This document shows, piece after piece, positions 1-7,038 of a stretch of DNA of 7,972 bases (position 1 is its first letter; each line of letters opens with the position of its first letter). The notes beneath the pieces were generated by a model, which worked only from the letters and a program-made list of their open reading frames with translations, did not search any database and was not told where the DNA came from. This stretch comes from Flavobacteriaceae bacterium (GTDB taxonomy: Bacteria; Bacteroidota; Bacteroidia; Flavobacteriales; Flavobacteriaceae), in NCBI GenBank assembly GCA_013003145.1, contig JABDLH010000306.1, positions 1 to 7,972 on the forward strand. Reading direction: 5' to 3'. The position numbers were made by a program, and so were the translations under genes.

Positions 1-381
1 GTACAGGAAGAGCTCGCCCGGGAACTATTAGGTTACGAGGGGATTAGCCAAGTGTATACGGCCTACCAGATGCAAAACAACAATTTTACCAAGGGCATCC
101 CTTATATATTGCAGAACGGTTATAACCAGAAACGATCCGGAGATGTACTTTTTGTACCTCGCTCAGGCTATATCAATTATTCCAAGACCGGGTCTACTCA
201 TGGCTCTGCGGAGATCTATGATACACATGTACCTCTACTGTTTTACGGAGCGGGTATTGCCAAAGGTGCTACCACTGACAGGACAGAAATACCGGATATT
301 GCACCCACCATATCTGCTATTTTAGGAATCGCATATCCAAGCGGGACGACAGGAAGCCCTATCCCGGAGGTTTTAGAATAG
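1..381 (+). CDS. pafA: PafA-type alkaline phosphatase, C-terminal fragment (5' end outside window)
   Basis: This open frame enters from the left edge and gives the last 126 residues of an alkaline phosphatase superfamily enzyme. These are exported zinc-dependent phosphomonoesterases that release phosphate from organic esters in the periplasm. The diagnostic stretch is TGSTHGSAEIYDTHVPLLFY at fragment residues 63-82. The His in STHG (fragment residue 67) corresponds to the last zinc-ligand His of PafA enzymes, and the YDTHVPLLFYG block is the usual family signature. It is followed by the conserved tail DIAPTISAILGI and a final GSPIPEVLE typical of PafA. The catalytic Thr, the other metal ligands and any signal peptide lie outside the window, so activity cannot be judged. 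A GTG at 52 is internal and is not a start, because the frame is open and homologous-looking from base 1. The stop overlaps the stop of the oppositely oriented glycosyltransferase by 9 bases. A related phosphodiesterase or sulfatase of the same superfamily is less likely. Confidence 0.85.
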   Translation, partial: VQEELARELLGYEGISQVYTAYQMQNNNFTKGIPYILQNGYNQKRSGDVLFVPRSGYINYSKTGSTHGSAEIYDTHVPLLFYGAGIAKGATTDRTEIPDIAPTISAILGIAYPSGTTGSPIPEVLE

Positions 382-1224
382 TTTCTTCCGAATATTTCTC
401 CACCTCAGGGCCCGTGTGAAGGCACCTTCATCCTGGCTGACCAGGAATGGAGCCTTGATATCATATGCCTTGAAAAAACCCTGCATATTGAGTAAAAATA
501 TGAGCGGGTCTTTAAGTTTCCAGGCCATCTTCAGCGAGGCTATGACCGTTATTAAAAAGCCATAACGCATCTGGTACATCGCCATGCCCTGCAGTAACCT
601 GGCTTTCTTATTATAGGCCTTCCCCAGGGGACGAAGGTGTTTTACATGTAGCTCATCTAAGGTGATGATACGGAAGCCATGGTATTGGGCTAATAATTCA
701 TCTATCGTATCCCAACCCATAGCATTTTTAAGTCCTCCTATGGCTTTAAAACAGTTCTTACTGTAAGCTTTGATGGCTCCTCGGACGTGGTCGCGGTTCA
801 TCGGGTGGTTCAGTTTCCATTCGCCTTCCCTGTTTTCCTCGTAGATAAATCCGCCTGCAACACCCACTTCACTATCATTTTTAAAAACGTGCGAAATCTT
901 CTCAAAATAGTTATCGGGAAGGATCACGTCTGCATCGAGCTTCACGATAAAATCATATTCCTCATCCAGTAATTTGAGTCCTTCATTAAATGCATTGATA
1001 ACTTTGCTGCCGGGTAAATGGAGATTAGAAGACTGGGTATTAACCTTCTCTATTCCAGGATTTCTTGTAATAAAGTGGTCGATGATCTTTTCAGTATCGT
1101 CGGTAGAATTATCGTTGACCACCACAATTTTCTCAGGCATCAATTTCTGGGAACAGAGTGAGCTAAGTGTTCCTCTTAAATGAGCTTCTTCGTTGTGGGC
1201 TGGAATGACAACATAATATCGCAT
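373..1224 (-). CDS. Family 2 glycosyltransferase (GT-A fold)
   Basis: A 283-residue GT-A glycosyltransferase, expected to transfer a sugar from a nucleotide-sugar donor to a lipid or polysaccharide acceptor at the inner face of the cytoplasmic membrane. Visible motifs are the N-terminal strand VVIPAHNEE (5-13), the nucleotide-binding block VVVNDNSTDDT (34-44), the metal-binding DAD (97-99) in IVKLDADVILPD, and an acidic WDTIDE block (171-176) in the position of the catalytic base of GT2 enzymes. The C-terminal part (about 220-255) is hydrophobic and basic, which suggests membrane association without clear spanning helices. The ATG at 1224 was chosen because the GT2 fold begins immediately after it. 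A longer frame from 1341 would add 39 unrelated residues and run into the methyltransferase gene. It is the third gene of the operon, 37 bases after the methyltransferase. Its substrate cannot be read from sequence. The stop overlaps that of the convergent phosphatase gene. Confidence 0.88.
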   Translation of the reverse strand: MRYYVVIPAHNEEAHLRGTLSSLCSQKLMPEKIVVVNDNSTDDTEKIIDHFITRNPGIEKVNTQSSNLHLPGSKVINAFNEGLKLLDEEYDFIVKLDADVILPDNYFEKISHVFKNDSEVGVAGGFIYEENREGEWKLNHPMNRDHVRGAIKAYSKNCFKAIGGLKNAMGWDTIDELLAQYHGFRIITLDELHVKHLRPLGKAYNKKARLLQGMAMYQMRYGFLITVIASLKMAWKLKDPLIFLLNMQGFFKAYDIKAPFLVSQDEGAFTRALRWRNIRKKLF

Positions 1225-1261
1225 AAATAAAAATAGGTATTCTGGAGTAATATAGGATTGC

Positions 1262-1795
1262 TTATAGTGGATGCTCCTGCCGGGTGGCATAGACCATATA
1301 ATACCTTGGAGTAAATAGGCGGAGCAGGGGGCGTATGCCAAACCGTTTTACGGGGTGGCACCATTTGGTCCGGGCCTCGATCTTCCATCCTGATTTTTCC
1401 AGCAACCAGTCAAATTGCCAATCTTCAAATTCGTGGTAGTGGCGGTCCCAGGAATCCGTTTCACTTTTATAAGCCGGGGCAAACCAAAGTCGAAGAGGTA
1501 CGCTGGCCACCAGTTTATCAGACTTTATGTGGCGAAGCACGTTAAAGGGAGCTAATAAATGTTCAAAGATCTCGAAAGCGGTAACGACATCAGCGTTGGT
1601 GTTGCTGACCGCAGAGAAATCGATGTCCAGGTCTTCGCCAGAGGTATTATCTACCCGGTACCCCCGGTCCTTGAGAATTTCTGATAAAGGATTTTTAACC
1701 CCCAGGTCCAGGATATGTTCCTCCCTCGGGATGTGATTTTCAAGAAATTGGATGGTCTTCTGATAACGCTTATGCGGAAAAGTCTTCTCGTACAT
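1262..1795 (-). CDS. Class I SAM-dependent methyltransferase-like protein
   Basis: A 177-residue protein with the layout of a small Rossmann-fold methyltransferase of the Methyltransf_11/23 type. HILDLGVKNPLSE (27-39) is in the place of the SAM-binding motif I, DVVTAFEIFEHL (69-80) is the typical post-II/motif IV segment, and HYHEFEDWQFDWLLEKSGW (119-137) is the usual late segment of this group. Motif I is degenerate: the Gly-x-Gly expected after DLG is replaced by VKNP, so cofactor binding is likely but not proven by motif. No signal peptide or membrane helix is seen, so it should be cytoplasmic. The start codon follows the stop of the ketoacyl synthase gene after a single base (TGA-A-ATG), which indicates translational coupling and a shared pathway. 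The methyl acceptor is unknown; given the neighbours, a lipid, polyketide or sugar intermediate is plausible but inferred. Confidence 0.8.
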   Translation of the reverse strand: MYEKTFPHKRYQKTIQFLENHIPREEHILDLGVKNPLSEILKDRGYRVDNTSGEDLDIDFSAVSNTNADVVTAFEIFEHLLAPFNVLRHIKSDKLVASVPLRLWFAPAYKSETDSWDRHYHEFEDWQFDWLLEKSGWKIEARTKWCHPVKRFGIRPLLRLFTPRYYMVYATRQEHPL

Positions 1796-1796
1796 T

Positions 1797-2855
1797 TCAG
1801 ATTTGGTATACGATGGCGTTGATATTCATGCCTGCGCCAACGCTGGCAAATATAACAACATCTCCTTGCTGTACACTGTGATTTGCTAATTGTCCCTTGC
1901 GTACCATATCAAATAAAGTTGGAACAGTCGCGACAGAACTATTGCCCATCTCATGGATGTTCATGGGCATAATACCATCGGGCATCTCTTTCCCGTAAAG
2001 TTTGAAAAATCGCTTAACGATCGCTTCATCCATTTTTTCATTAGCCTGGTGGATGAATATCTTTTTTACTTGTTCAATTGACTCTCCGCTGTTCTCCAGG
2101 CAATCAAACAATGCTTTTGGTACGTGGGAAACTGCGAATTCGTAAATTTTTCTCCCGTACATCTTAATGTATTGCCGGGTATCCTTGGCGCTCTTATTAT
2201 AAGAATCCCCGTAAAAAAGATAATAGGCCTCGTCCTGGGAGTAGGTAGCAGATTCGTGGGCAAGGATATTGCCGCCCCCCTCTGTAGCCTCCATGATACA
2301 GGCTCCTGCACCATCAGAGTAAATCATGGAATCACGATCATTCTGGTCTATTACCCTGGATAGAGTTTCACCCCCGATCACCAGGCACCTTTTCGCCATT
2401 CCGCTTTTGATATAAGCATGAGCCTGGATCACACCCTCGATCCAGCCGGGACAACCAAAGAGCATATCATAAGCAACACAGCGTGGATTGCGGATTTTTA
2501 GCAGATGTTTTACCCGGGTAGCCAGGCTGGGAACCGTATCCGCTTGAGATTTTCCATGGGAGACGTTTCCAAAATTATGAGCAAAAATGATGTAATCCAG
2601 GGATTCCCTGTCAATTCCCGCATCAGCGATGGCCTGCTCAGCGGCAAAATAACCGAGGTCTGAAGTGTTGTATTCTTTTTTGGCGTACCGTCTTTCTCCT
2701 ATCCCGGTGATCGCCTGGAATTTTTCTATGATCACCTCGTTGGGATACGAAAAGGGTGAGCCATCCGCATTTAAGAAAACATTTTTGTCAAAGGCCTGGT
2801 TAGGTGTAACCACCGAGGGGATATAACTTCCTGTTCCTGTAATTCCGATATTCAT
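1797..2855 (-). CDS. 3-oxoacyl-ACP synthase III (KASIII/FabH-like thiolase-fold enzyme)
   Basis: A 352-residue thiolase-fold condensing enzyme of the KASIII family, which joins an acyl-CoA or acyl-ACP starter to a malonyl-ACP extender, or performs a related Claisen condensation or acyl transfer. The catalytic triad is visible: Cys135 in DMLFGCPGWIEGV, His269 in KKIFIHQANEKMDEA, and Asn305 in HEMGNSSVATVP. The C-terminal SVGAGMNINAIVYQ replaces the usual FabH ending. The nucleophile context FGCPGW differs from the ACSGF of housekeeping FabH, and there is a short extension (about residues 22-40) after the first strand. It therefore looks like the specialised KASIII paralogue common in flavobacteria rather than the primary FabH; a DarB- or OleA-like role is possible but unsupported by neighbours. 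It is the first gene of a three-gene operon, 1 base before the methyltransferase. The ATG at 2855 is the natural start (MNIGITGTGSYIPS), with no Shine-Dalgarno, as usual in this phylum. Confidence 0.9.
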   Translation of the reverse strand: MNIGITGTGSYIPSVVTPNQAFDKNVFLNADGSPFSYPNEVIIEKFQAITGIGERRYAKKEYNTSDLGYFAAEQAIADAGIDRESLDYIIFAHNFGNVSHGKSQADTVPSLATRVKHLLKIRNPRCVAYDMLFGCPGWIEGVIQAHAYIKSGMAKRCLVIGGETLSRVIDQNDRDSMIYSDGAGACIMEATEGGGNILAHESATYSQDEAYYLFYGDSYNKSAKDTRQYIKMYGRKIYEFAVSHVPKALFDCLENSGESIEQVKKIFIHQANEKMDEAIVKRFFKLYGKEMPDGIMPMNIHEMGNSSVATVPTLFDMVRKGQLANHSVQQGDVVIFASVGAGMNINAIVYQI

Positions 2856-2880
2856 GTCAGCTATTTGTTGAGAATCTGAA

Positions 2881-2910
2881 TCAAGCTATTAAAATTAAAA
2901 AATATGGCAA
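2881..2910 (-). promoter_or_regulatory. Candidate promoter of the KASIII-methyltransferase-glycosyltransferase operon
   Basis: Read on the minus strand, TTG (2910-2908) is followed after exactly 19 bases by TAGCTTGA (2888-2881). This approximates the Bacteroidota consensus TTTG-N19-TAnnTTTG: the spacing is ideal, but the -7 box matches only partly. The intervening DNA is very AT-rich. Transcription would begin near 2875, giving a leader of about 20 bases before the ATG at 2855. It lies downstream of the gcvP terminator, as expected for an independent operon. Confidence 0.4.
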
Positions 2911-2954
2911 GGTATTCTTCAGTTACAATACGATGCCCAACCAGGCGGAAAGAT

Positions 2955-2983
2955 AAAAAAAGACCCGTTCATGGAACGGGTCT
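2955..2983 (-). terminator. Intrinsic terminator of gcvP
   Basis: A perfect 10-base-pair stem, AGACCCGTTC (2961-2970) with GAACGGGTCT (2974-2983), has a 3-base loop. On the minus strand it is followed directly by a run of seven T residues (2961-2955). It starts about 20 bases after the gcvP stop. On the plus strand the downstream side lacks a T run, so it terminates leftward transcription only. It separates gcvP from the downstream operon. Confidence 0.92.
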
Positions 2984-3003
2984 CATTAAATATTTAAAGG
3001 AAT

Positions 3004-5853
3004 TTATGCTTCTGCATAGGCTTCTATGGGTGCACAGGTGCATATCAGATTACGATCTCCATACGCTTCATCCACTCTCCTGACCGTTGGCCAGAATTTA
3101 TTCTCCAATACATATGGCAATGGATATGCAGCATCTTCCCTGGTATAGGGGAATTCCCAATCATTGCTTGTCAGCATATCCAGGGTATGAGGTGCATTCT
3201 TCATGATAGGATTCGGAGCCTCTTCGCTTCCTGCATCAATTTCGTCGCGTATGGCCAGCATAGCGTCGCAAAAACGGTCCAATTCGTTCAGGCTCTCACT
3301 TTCTGTCGGTTCTATCATCAGGGTTCCTGCCACGGGGAAAGATACCGTTGGGGCATGGAATCCGTAATCCATAAGTCGCTTGGCAATATCACTGACTTCA
3401 ATACCTTTTTGTTTAAACGGTCTGCAGTCGATGATCATTTCATGGGCCGCACGTCCGCGTTCCCCTGTATAAAGCACATCAAATTTATTGGTAAGACGCC
3501 CTTTGATATAGTTGGCATTGAGGATAGCCATCTTGGTGGCGTTCGTAAGTCCGTTCACCCCGAGCATCTTAATATAACCATAAGAGATCAGGCAGACGAG
3601 TGAACTCCCCCAAGGGGCAGCTGAGATTGCCTCTATTGCCTGTTCACCACCAGTACTTATTACAGGGTTCCCGGGTAAAAAAGGAACCAGTTGTTCGGCC
3701 ACGCAAATAGGGCCTACGCCGGGTCCGCCACCCCCATGAGGTATGGCAAAAGTTTTGTGAAGGTTCAGGTGGCAGACATCCGCCCCGATAGTAGCCGGGT
3801 TGGTGAGGCCAACTTGTGCATTCATGTTGGCACCGTCCATATATACCTGTCCGCCGTGATCGTGTATCATCTTGGTGATCTTGCGAATAGAGGATTCAAA
3901 TACACCATGTGTAGATGGATAGGTCACCATCAGGGCCGCAAGGTTTTCAGAGTGTTTCTCAACTTTCTGCTCCAGGTCTTCCAGGTCAATATTCCCGTGA
4001 TCATCGGTCTTGGTTACCACAACTTTCATTCCGGCCATTACTGCCGATGCGGGGTTGGTCCCGTGAGCCGAAGCAGGGATCAGGCAAACGTCACGGTGCG
4101 ATTCACCCCTGGACTCGTGGTATGCCCGGATGGTCATCAGTCCGGCATATTCTCCCTGGGCACCGGAATTAGGCTGAAGAGAAGTTCCTGCAAACCCCGT
4201 AATGACCGATAGATCATCGGCCAGTTTTTTAAGAATATACTGGTAACCTTCGGCCTGCTCTACAGGTGCAAATGGGTGAATATTTGCCCAACGAGGCATG
4301 CTTAACGGCAACATTTCTGAAGCGGCATTCAGCTTCATGGTACAAGAACCTAATGATATCATTGAATGGTTCAGGGCAAGGTCTTTTCGCTCCAGTTTCT
4401 TCATGTAACGCATCAACTCGGTCTCAGAGTGGTAGGTATTAAAGATCTCGTTCTGCAGGAAGGAAGATTTTCTTTGAAGTGTTTCCGGTAATGAAAGCCC
4501 CTCGGACAATTCTTCTACCGTTACAGTGTCTTTTCCCAGGGCTTCACCAAAGATGTCGACAATCTGTTGAACATCTGCGAGGGAGGTAGCTTCGTTAAGA
4601 GCGATAGATAAGGTCTGATCGTCTATGTACAGGAAGTTGACACCGGCTTTTTCGGCTACCGGCTTCACTAGGGAAGTATCGGCCTTGATCAGCAAGGTGT
4701 CAAAATATTGATCGTTCAATTGTTCGATCCCCATAGTTTTTAATGCCTCGGAAAGCGTATGGGCAGATCGGTGAATTTTTCCGGCGATATACTGCAGGCC
4801 TTTGGGTCCGTGGTACACCGCATACATCCCGGCCATCACGGCAAGTAATACCTGGGCTGTACAGATATTAGAAGTTGCCTTATCCCTTTTAATATGCTGT
4901 TCCCTGGTCTGCAAAGCCATCCTTAAAGCAGGCTTTCCATCCATGTCCTTGGTGCGGCCGATGATCCTTCCCGGGATACTGCGTTTAAAAGCGTCCCTGG
5001 TGGCGAAATAAGCAGCATGTGGACCGCCATAACCAAGGGGAATCCCAAAACGTTGGGTAGTTCCAACAACCACATCGGCACCAAACTCACCGGGAGGGGT
5101 TAACATGACAAGACTCATAAGGTCTGCGGCTACTGCTACCTTAATATCCTTTTCATTGGCTTTTGCGATAAATGAACTCAGGTCATTGATCTGACCGTAT
5201 TTCCCGGGATACTGAAGCAGTGTTCCAAAATAATCGTCCCCGAATTGGAAATCCTTGTAATTACCTACGACCAGTTCTATATTCAATGGCTTAGAACGTG
5301 TTTTAAGTACCGCCAGCGTTTGGGGAAGTATATCTTCGCATACGAAGAACTTTAAAACTTCCTGCTTTTTCTGATCCCTGCTCCTGAGGTCAAATAACAT
5401 TGTCATGGCCTCTGCTGCAGCTGTACTTTCATCCAGCAGCGATGCGTTTGCCAATTCCATACCCGTCAGGTCGCTGACCACGGTTTGAAAGTTTAATAAT
5501 GCCTCGAGGCGTCCCTGGGCAACTTCGGCCTGGTAAGGTGTGTATGCCGTATACCAGCCCGGGTTTTCCAGGATATTTCTTTTGATGACAGAAGGAAGCA
5601 GGCTTTCATGGTATCCAAGACCGATATAGCTTTTGAAGACCTTATTTTTTTCTCCCAGTTCCTGTATGTGATTCAGGAATTCGTGTTCACTCATTGCGGT
5701 ATCCAGGTCCAGCGGTGCTTTTAACCTGATATCATCCGGAATGGTTTCATACATTAATTGCTCCAGGTTCTCTACGCCAATGTATTGGAACATATGGTGT
5801 AAGTCATTTTCCCTGATACCAATATGGCGTGATGCGAACATGTCTGTCTTCAT
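3004..5853 (-). CDS. gcvP: Glycine dehydrogenase (decarboxylating), P protein of the glycine cleavage system
   Basis: A complete 949-residue P protein, close to the roughly 950-960 residues usual for the single-chain form. It decarboxylates glycine with PLP and passes the aminomethyl group to the lipoyl arm of GcvH; with GcvT and lipoamide dehydrogenase it feeds 5,10-methylene-THF. It is cytoplasmic. The chain holds both halves that are separate subunits (GcvPA/GcvPB) in some bacteria: an N-terminal half (about 1-445, starting FASRHIGI, with YTPYQAEVAQGRLEALLNFQ at 104-123) and a catalytic half (about 455-949). The PLP lysine is Lys700 in HLNLHKTFAIPHGGGGPG; SLGSCTMKLNA (500-510) and SAHGTNPASA (595-604) are further signature blocks, and the C-terminal WPTVRRVDEAYGDRNLICTC (921-940) is intact. 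gcvT and gcvH are not in the window. It stands as a single-gene unit with its own -7 box and terminator. The start at 5853 gives the normal N-terminus. Confidence 0.98.
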   Translation of the reverse strand: MKTDMFASRHIGIRENDLHHMFQYIGVENLEQLMYETIPDDIRLKAPLDLDTAMSEHEFLNHIQELGEKNKVFKSYIGLGYHESLLPSVIKRNILENPGWYTAYTPYQAEVAQGRLEALLNFQTVVSDLTGMELANASLLDESTAAAEAMTMLFDLRSRDQKKQEVLKFFVCEDILPQTLAVLKTRSKPLNIELVVGNYKDFQFGDDYFGTLLQYPGKYGQINDLSSFIAKANEKDIKVAVAADLMSLVMLTPPGEFGADVVVGTTQRFGIPLGYGGPHAAYFATRDAFKRSIPGRIIGRTKDMDGKPALRMALQTREQHIKRDKATSNICTAQVLLAVMAGMYAVYHGPKGLQYIAGKIHRSAHTLSEALKTMGIEQLNDQYFDTLLIKADTSLVKPVAEKAGVNFLYIDDQTLSIALNEATSLADVQQIVDIFGEALGKDTVTVEELSEGLSLPETLQRKSSFLQNEIFNTYHSETELMRYMKKLERKDLALNHSMISLGSCTMKLNAASEMLPLSMPRWANIHPFAPVEQAEGYQYILKKLADDLSVITGFAGTSLQPNSGAQGEYAGLMTIRAYHESRGESHRDVCLIPASAHGTNPASAVMAGMKVVVTKTDDHGNIDLEDLEQKVEKHSENLAALMVTYPSTHGVFESSIRKITKMIHDHGGQVYMDGANMNAQVGLTNPATIGADVCHLNLHKTFAIPHGGGGPGVGPICVAEQLVPFLPGNPVISTGGEQAIEAISAAPWGSSLVCLISYGYIKMLGVNGLTNATKMAILNANYIKGRLTNKFDVLYTGERGRAAHEMIIDCRPFKQKGIEVSDIAKRLMDYGFHAPTVSFPVAGTLMIEPTESESLNELDRFCDAMLAIRDEIDAGSEEAPNPIMKNAPHTLDMLTSNDWEFPYTREDAAYPLPYVLENKFWPTVRRVDEAYGDRNLICTCAPIEAYAEA

Positions 5854-5884
5854 AACTGCTATTGCTTTTTTGCGAAATGTTGTG

Positions 5885-5892
5885 CAAAATTA
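5885..5892 (-). promoter_or_regulatory. -7 promoter box of gcvP (TAATTTTG)
   Basis: On the minus strand TAATTTTG is a full match to the Bacteroidota -7 consensus TAnnTTTG. It lies about 30 bases upstream of the gcvP ATG, giving a leader of roughly 25 bases. No clear TTG is seen at the matching -33 position. The leader is too short to hold a glycine riboswitch. Confidence 0.6.
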
Positions 5893-5977
5893 GGCATTAA
5901 ATCTCGTAATCATAATATTGCTAACCCCTACATTTTGAAAGTTTTTAACCAAAATAACAGCTTATTAACACTTTGCC

Positions 5978-5985
5978 TACTTTTG
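5978..5985 (+). promoter_or_regulatory. -7 promoter box of the UbiA-like gene (TACTTTTG), very close to the start codon
   Basis: TACTTTTG matches TAnnTTTG at all fixed positions and ends only four bases before the ATG at 5990. Transcription from this box would begin at or within a few bases of the start codon, so the message would be leaderless or nearly so. No recognisable -33 TTG lies 19-20 bases upstream. An in-frame TAA at 5966-5968 with no start codon in between excludes a longer protein. Confidence 0.55.
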
Positions 5986-5989
5986 TTCA

Positions 5990-6814
5990 ATGGGGCTGCT
6001 TAAAAAAAGCTTTGATTTTTACCTGGATGCCAGTGTACACGTGGCCCTGTCCGTGGTTGCCCTGATGGATATAACGGCATTTTTCTTCGATCTCAGGGCC
6101 GATGAACACTTGTATTATTTCATGTTCTTCGCAACCATAGCCTGCTATAACTTTATCAAGTACGGAATAGAAGCAAAGAAGTATCTCTTTGTGTCTAACA
6201 GCTATCACAGGTATATACAGGGTTTTAGTTTTATAGCGGTGATCTTTGGCGCGTACCACGCATACTTTCTCAGTCTGGAGGTATGGATCACCTTGCTTTT
6301 TTTATCGGTACTTATTGGGCTTTATGCTCTTCCTGTTCTTCCCAGTGCCAGCAATCTCAGGAACCTTGGGATACTGAAAGTTCTGATGGTAGCCTTTGTC
6401 TGGGCAGGGGTAACGGTCATCCTCCCCGTGGTTTCATCCGGAGAGTTGTTAACCTGGGATATACAAGTAGAAGCGTTTCAGCGAATGATTGTGATCCTGG
6501 TTTTGATGATCCCCTTCGAGATCAGGGATATGTTCATAGATCGTCCGGCGCTAAAGACTTTGCCGCAGCGATTAGGGGTAAAGGGAAGCCGTAAGTTGGG
6601 AATACTCTTATCTGTACTTTTTGTTATTTCCACCTTATTCAAGGACTATTTTACCGATGCAGAACTGTACTCAAAAATTATATTTGGAAGTCTTCTGGTG
6701 CTATTGATGCTGAAAACACGGGAAAAACAAGCGCAATACTTTGCATCGTTCTGGGTAGAGTTTACTCCTGTGGCCTGGTGGCTGGTAATGATGGGTTTTG
6801 AGTTGATAATTTAA
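5990..6814 (+). CDS. UbiA-like polytopic membrane protein (putative prenyltransferase relative)
   Basis: A 274-residue, strongly hydrophobic protein with about eight or nine predicted membrane segments (roughly 15-33, 41-56, 76-94, 97-117, 127-149, 164-178, 203-217, 228-241, 256-273). The cytoplasmic-loop sequence PFEIRDMFIDRPALKTLPQR (175-194) resembles the second aspartate motif (DxxxD, here Asp180 and Asp184) of UbiA-family enzymes, which transfer prenyl chains to aromatic or other acceptors using Mg2+-bound diphosphate. Lys130 in NLGILKVLMVAFVWAG also fits the family. The first motif, normally NDxxDxxxD, is reduced to YNFIKYG (53-59), keeping only the Asn; this is unusual and leaves catalysis uncertain. 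The start is the first possible ATG after an in-frame stop. The gene is divergent from gcvP and its TAA overlaps the stop of the small anti-sigma-like gene. A non-catalytic membrane protein of UbiA descent is the main alternative. Confidence 0.72.
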   Translation: MGLLKKSFDFYLDASVHVALSVVALMDITAFFFDLRADEHLYYFMFFATIACYNFIKYGIEAKKYLFVSNSYHRYIQGFSFIAVIFGAYHAYFLSLEVWITLLFLSVLIGLYALPVLPSASNLRNLGILKVLMVAFVWAGVTVILPVVSSGELLTWDIQVEAFQRMIVILVLMIPFEIRDMFIDRPALKTLPQRLGVKGSRKLGILLSVLFVISTLFKDYFTDAELYSKIIFGSLLVLLMLKTREKQAQYFASFWVEFTPVAWWLVMMGFELII

Positions 6815-7038
6815 TGAGAGAACAGATTTTTTCTCATCTTATCTTTCTCCTCATCGGTAAGATATTGCAAGCGCGCCTGGCGGAACAGCCTGGTTAGCTG
6901 GGAGTTCTTTTTCACAAAACCCGTGCACAGAACACAACCAATCAGGTGGAACCGGAGCATTAATTTTTCTTTAAAACTCGCCTCTTTGTACTCTTTTTTG
7001 TTGCTGATGATCGCAGCTTCCTGGCATGTTATTTTCAT
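6811..7038 (-). CDS. Small soluble zinc-finger anti-sigma-like protein
   Basis: A 75-residue protein lying directly behind the sigma factor gene. It has Cys5 near the N-terminus and His31-x3-Cys35-x2-Cys38 (FHLIGCVLC), the pattern of zinc-binding anti-sigma (zf-HC2/ZAS) domains, which clamp an ECF sigma factor and may release it on thiol oxidation or another signal. There is no membrane segment, unlike many anti-sigma factors, so it would act in the cytoplasm. The remainder (41-75) is a charged helix-rich tail. The ATG at 7038 was chosen because it forms an ATGA overlap with the sigma factor stop (7037-7035), a classic coupled arrangement; a TTG four codons earlier is unlikely. Its TAA shares bases with the stop of the convergent UbiA-like gene. 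The anti-sigma role is inferred from the motif plus position. Confidence 0.75.
   Translation of the reverse strand: MKITCQEAAIISNKKEYKEASFKEKLMLRFHLIGCVLCTGFVKKNSQLTRLFRQARLQYLTDEEKDKMRKNLFSH

Noticed and set aside
1225..1341. N-terminal extension of the glycosyltransferase to an ATG at 1341 (39 extra residues).
   Set aside because: The extension overlaps 80 bases of the methyltransferase, resembles no glycosyltransferase N-terminus, and the GT2 fold starts directly at the Met at 1224.
3691..4212. 173-residue plus-strand open frame opposite gcvP (and other long plus-strand frames at 3187-3603 and 3915-4172).
   Set aside because: They lie wholly inside the well-conserved gcvP gene, have no recognisable domain and look like reverse-strand shadows of its codon usage.
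5854..5989. Glycine riboswitch upstream of gcvP.
   Set aside because: The -7 box at 5885-5892 leaves a leader of only about 25 bases, and no paired aptamer structure is visible in the 136-base intergenic region.
6814..6837. Imperfect hairpin (ATGAGA with TCTCAT) after the UbiA-like gene, as a terminator.
   Set aside because: The stem is six to eight mostly AT-rich pairs, partly G-T, with no following T run, and lies inside the coding end of the anti-sigma-like gene.
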